In this document: piece by piece, positions 62,098 through 64,000 of the stretch
Numbering within the stretch: position 1 is the stretch's first letter
How the letters are laid out: each line of letters opens with the position of its first letter
Assembly: GCA_034231615.1 (NCBI GenBank)
Contig: CM067316.1
Span: 29,441,714 to 29,505,713, forward strand
Length of the DNA stretch: 64,000 bases
Direction of reading: 5' to 3'
From: Meghimatium bilineatum
Taxonomy: Eukaryota > Mollusca > Gastropoda > Stylommatophora > Philomycidae
Program-made: the position numbers and the translations under genes
The notes under the pieces: generated by a model
Seen by the model: the letters and a program-made list of their open reading frames with translations, nothing else
Database searches by the model: none
Told to the model about the DNA's origin: nothing

Positions 62098-62826
62098 TTG
62101 CTGTTTAGTACGTCAAAACTCAGTGTTCTATGGCATATTACTCACAAATTGGGTGTACTGCAGCTTACTACACCAGAAATTGCAGTCTGGACACACGAAT
62201 TGGGTGTATTCCAGTTTAGTACGCCAAAACTCGTTGTATTCTGGCATATTACTCACAAATTCATTGTACTGAAGCTTACTACACTAGAAATGAGTGTATT
62301 CTGGCCTGTTACAGATGACTTCGTTGTTTTGCAGCTTAATAACTAAGAACACTGGCGAATTATACACAAATTAGGTCTCTTGCTGTTTAGTACGTCAAAA
62401 TGCATTGTTCTATTGCATATTACTCACAAATTGGGTGTACTGCAGCTTACTACACCAGAAATTGCAGTCTGGACACACGAATTTGGTGCATTCTAGCTTA
62501 CTACGTTAGAACTCGGTGTATTCTGGCATATTACTCACAAGTTCATTGTTCTGAAGCTTACTACACTTGAATTGAGTCTATTCTGGCATATTATACATCA
62601 TTTCGAAGTAATGCAGCATAATACGTCAGAATACTGTCGTATTACACACAAATTAGGTCTTGCTGTTTAGTACGTCAAAACTCAGTGTTTTGTGGCATAT
62701 TACTCACAAATTGGGTGTACTGAAGCTTACTACATTTGAATTGAGTGTATTCTGGCCTGTTACACATGACTTCGTTGTTTTGCAGCTTAATAAGAACACT
62801 GGCGAATTATACACAAATTAGGTCTC
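62098..62826 (+). repeat. 729-bp deletion derivative of the 1,625-bp HOR
   Basis: Two modules only: A-m 62098 and a hybrid C 62380 (447 bp). The hybrid starts with the TGCATTG head of the C1 that normally follows A-m and then has GGTGCATTCTAG and TTCGAAGTAATG of C3. The unit is 896 bp (449+447) shorter than 1,625, so exactly two C modules were removed by an in-register exchange between the first dimers and about 62486. Confidence 0.94.
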
Positions 62827-64000
62827 TTGCTGTTTAGTACGTCAAAACTCAGTGTTCTATGGCATATTACTCACAAATTGGGTGTACTGCAGCTTACTAC
62901 ACCAGAAATTGCAGTCTGGACACACGAATTGGGTGTATTCCAGTTTAGTACGCCAAAACTCGTTGTATTCTGGCATATTACTCACAAATTCATTGTACTG
63001 AAGCTTACTACACTAGAAATGAGTGTATTCTGGCCTGTTACAGATGACTTCGTTGTTTTGCAGCTTAATAACTAAGAACACTGGCGAATTATACACAAAT
63101 TAGGTCTCTTGCTGTTTAGTACGTCAAAATGCATTGTTCTATTGCATATTACTCACAAATTGGGTGTACTGCAGCTTACTACACCAGAAATTGCAGTCTG
63201 GACACACGAATTTGGTGTATTCTAGCTTACTACGTTAGAACTCGGTGTATTCTGGCATATTACTCACAAGTTCATTGTTCTGAAGCTTACTACACTTGAA
63301 TTGAGTTTATTCTGGCCTATTATACATCATTTCGTAGTAATGCAGCACAATACGTCAGAATACTGTCGTATTACACACAAATTAGGTCTTGCTGTTTAGT
63401 ACGTCAAAACTCAGTGTTTTGTGGCATATTACTCACAAATTGTGTGTACTGAAGCTTACTTCACTTGAATTGAGTGTATTCTGACTTGTTACACATGACT
63501 GTTGTTTTGCAGCTTAATAACTAAGAACACTGGCGAATTATACACAAATTAGGTCTCTTGCTGTTTAGTACGTCAAAACTCAGTGTTCTATGGCATATTA
63601 CTCACAAATTGGGTGTACTGCAGCTTACTACACCAGAAATTGCAGTCTGGACACACGAATTTGGTGTATTCTAGCTTACTACGTTAGAACTCGGTGTATT
63701 CTGGCATATTACTCACAAGTTCATTGTTCTGAAGCTTACTACACTTGAATTGAGTCTATTCTGGCCTATTATACATCATTTCGTAGTAATGCAGCATAAT
63801 ACGTCAGAATAATGTCGTATTACACACAAATTAGGTCTTGCTGTTTAGTACGTCAAAACTCAGTGTTTTGTGGCATATTACTCACAAATTGGGTGTACTG
63901 AAGCTTACTACATTTGAATTGAGTGTATTCTGGCCTGTTACACATGACTTCGTTGTTTTGCAGCTTAATAAGAACACTGGCGAATTATACACAAATTAGG
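62827..64000 (+). repeat. HOR unit cut by the right window edge
   Basis: Module starts: A-m 62827, C1/TGCATTG 63109 (with AAATTGTGTGTACTG), C2 63558. The C2 would end at 64004, so the array plainly continues beyond the window. Confidence 0.94.

Larger units (their letters stand above)
1..64000. repeat. Satellite DNA array with nested higher-order repeat structure
   Basis: The whole window is made of one repeat family. A subunit of about 30 bp is paired into dimers of about 60 bp. Dimers build module A (five dimers, 282 bp), module B (three dimers, 167 bp) and module C (pentamer plus trimer, 447-451 bp, or 440 bp in subtype C4). Modules build HORs of about 0.73-4.3 kb. I assigned every base to a module by diagnostic variants, and the module lengths add up to the observed positions throughout. 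Module starts below are given at the first T of TTGCTG just before TTTAGTACGTC. There is no unique DNA, gene or mobile element, and the array continues past both edges. This is typical of eukaryotic heterochromatin; the species and the family name are unknown to me. Confidence 0.98.

Noticed and set aside
1-64000. CRISPR array
   Set aside because: Regular spacing is present, but there are no unique spacers; all sequence between conserved parts is itself repeated. No cas-like genes are present.
1-64000. Transposon-derived array (LTR, helitron or MITE origin)
   Set aside because: I see no terminal repeats, target-site duplications, or transposase- or polymerase-like frames. The 30-bp ancestry argues for simple tandem growth.

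Overview
This 64-kb window is one uninterrupted satellite-DNA array. I see no protein-coding gene, RNA gene, transposon, CRISPR array or unique sequence anywhere in it, and the array runs off both ends. By hand count of several subunits it is about 37% G+C. A very long, single-family, multi-level tandem array of this kind suggests eukaryotic heterochromatin (centromeric, pericentromeric or subtelomeric). Nothing in the sequence identifies the species, and I do not recognise the satellite family.

The array has four levels. (1) An ancestral subunit of about 30 bp. (2) Two diverged subunits form a dimer of about 60 bp, in five classes d1-d5; some are shortened to 47-51 bp. (3) Dimers form two building blocks: a five-dimer block (d1-d2-d3-d4-d5, 282 bp, here called A) and a three-dimer block (d1-d4-d5, 167 bp, called B). 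A third module, C (447-451 bp, 440 bp in one subtype), is an A-like pentamer joined to a B-like trimer, which explains 282+167=449. (4) Modules are arranged in higher-order repeats (HORs) of about 0.73 to 4.3 kb. I parsed the whole window into 49 A modules (one cut by the left edge), 23 free B modules, about 103 C modules and two half-C modules. C subtypes: C1 (GCAGCACAATACG), C2 (GAATAATG), C3 (TTCGAAGTAATG), C4 (GCATACGAA, 440 bp), C5 (GAAACTTAC plus GGTCCTG), C6 (CATGTCGTAG).

Layout: 1-4745 is a 3,073-bp HOR and a partial second copy. 4746-8440 is a rearranged zone with hybrid modules. 8441-16948 is a tandem pair of 4,254-bp units. 16949-26200 is the most diverse zone, rich in C5 and deletion-bearing modules. 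27126-30460 recurs at 39806-43140. 31154-37081 holds a 2,967-bp tandem pair. 18747-23880 recurs 15,374 bp downstream at 34121-39254. 42654-51583 holds four HOR units of 2,232-2,234 bp. 51584-64000 holds 2,963-, 4,301-, 1,625-, 1,625- and 729-bp HOR variants. The right half is much more homogeneous than 16949-39805.

The many 60-120-codon open frames are by-products of the 30-bp (10-codon) period. Every one I checked starts at TTG or GTG rather than ATG, frames are open on both strands, and they repeat identically dozens of times. The biological interest lies in how the array evolves: fixed module cassettes, hybrid modules marking unequal crossovers, shared rare deletions that trace block duplications, and conserved dyad elements.
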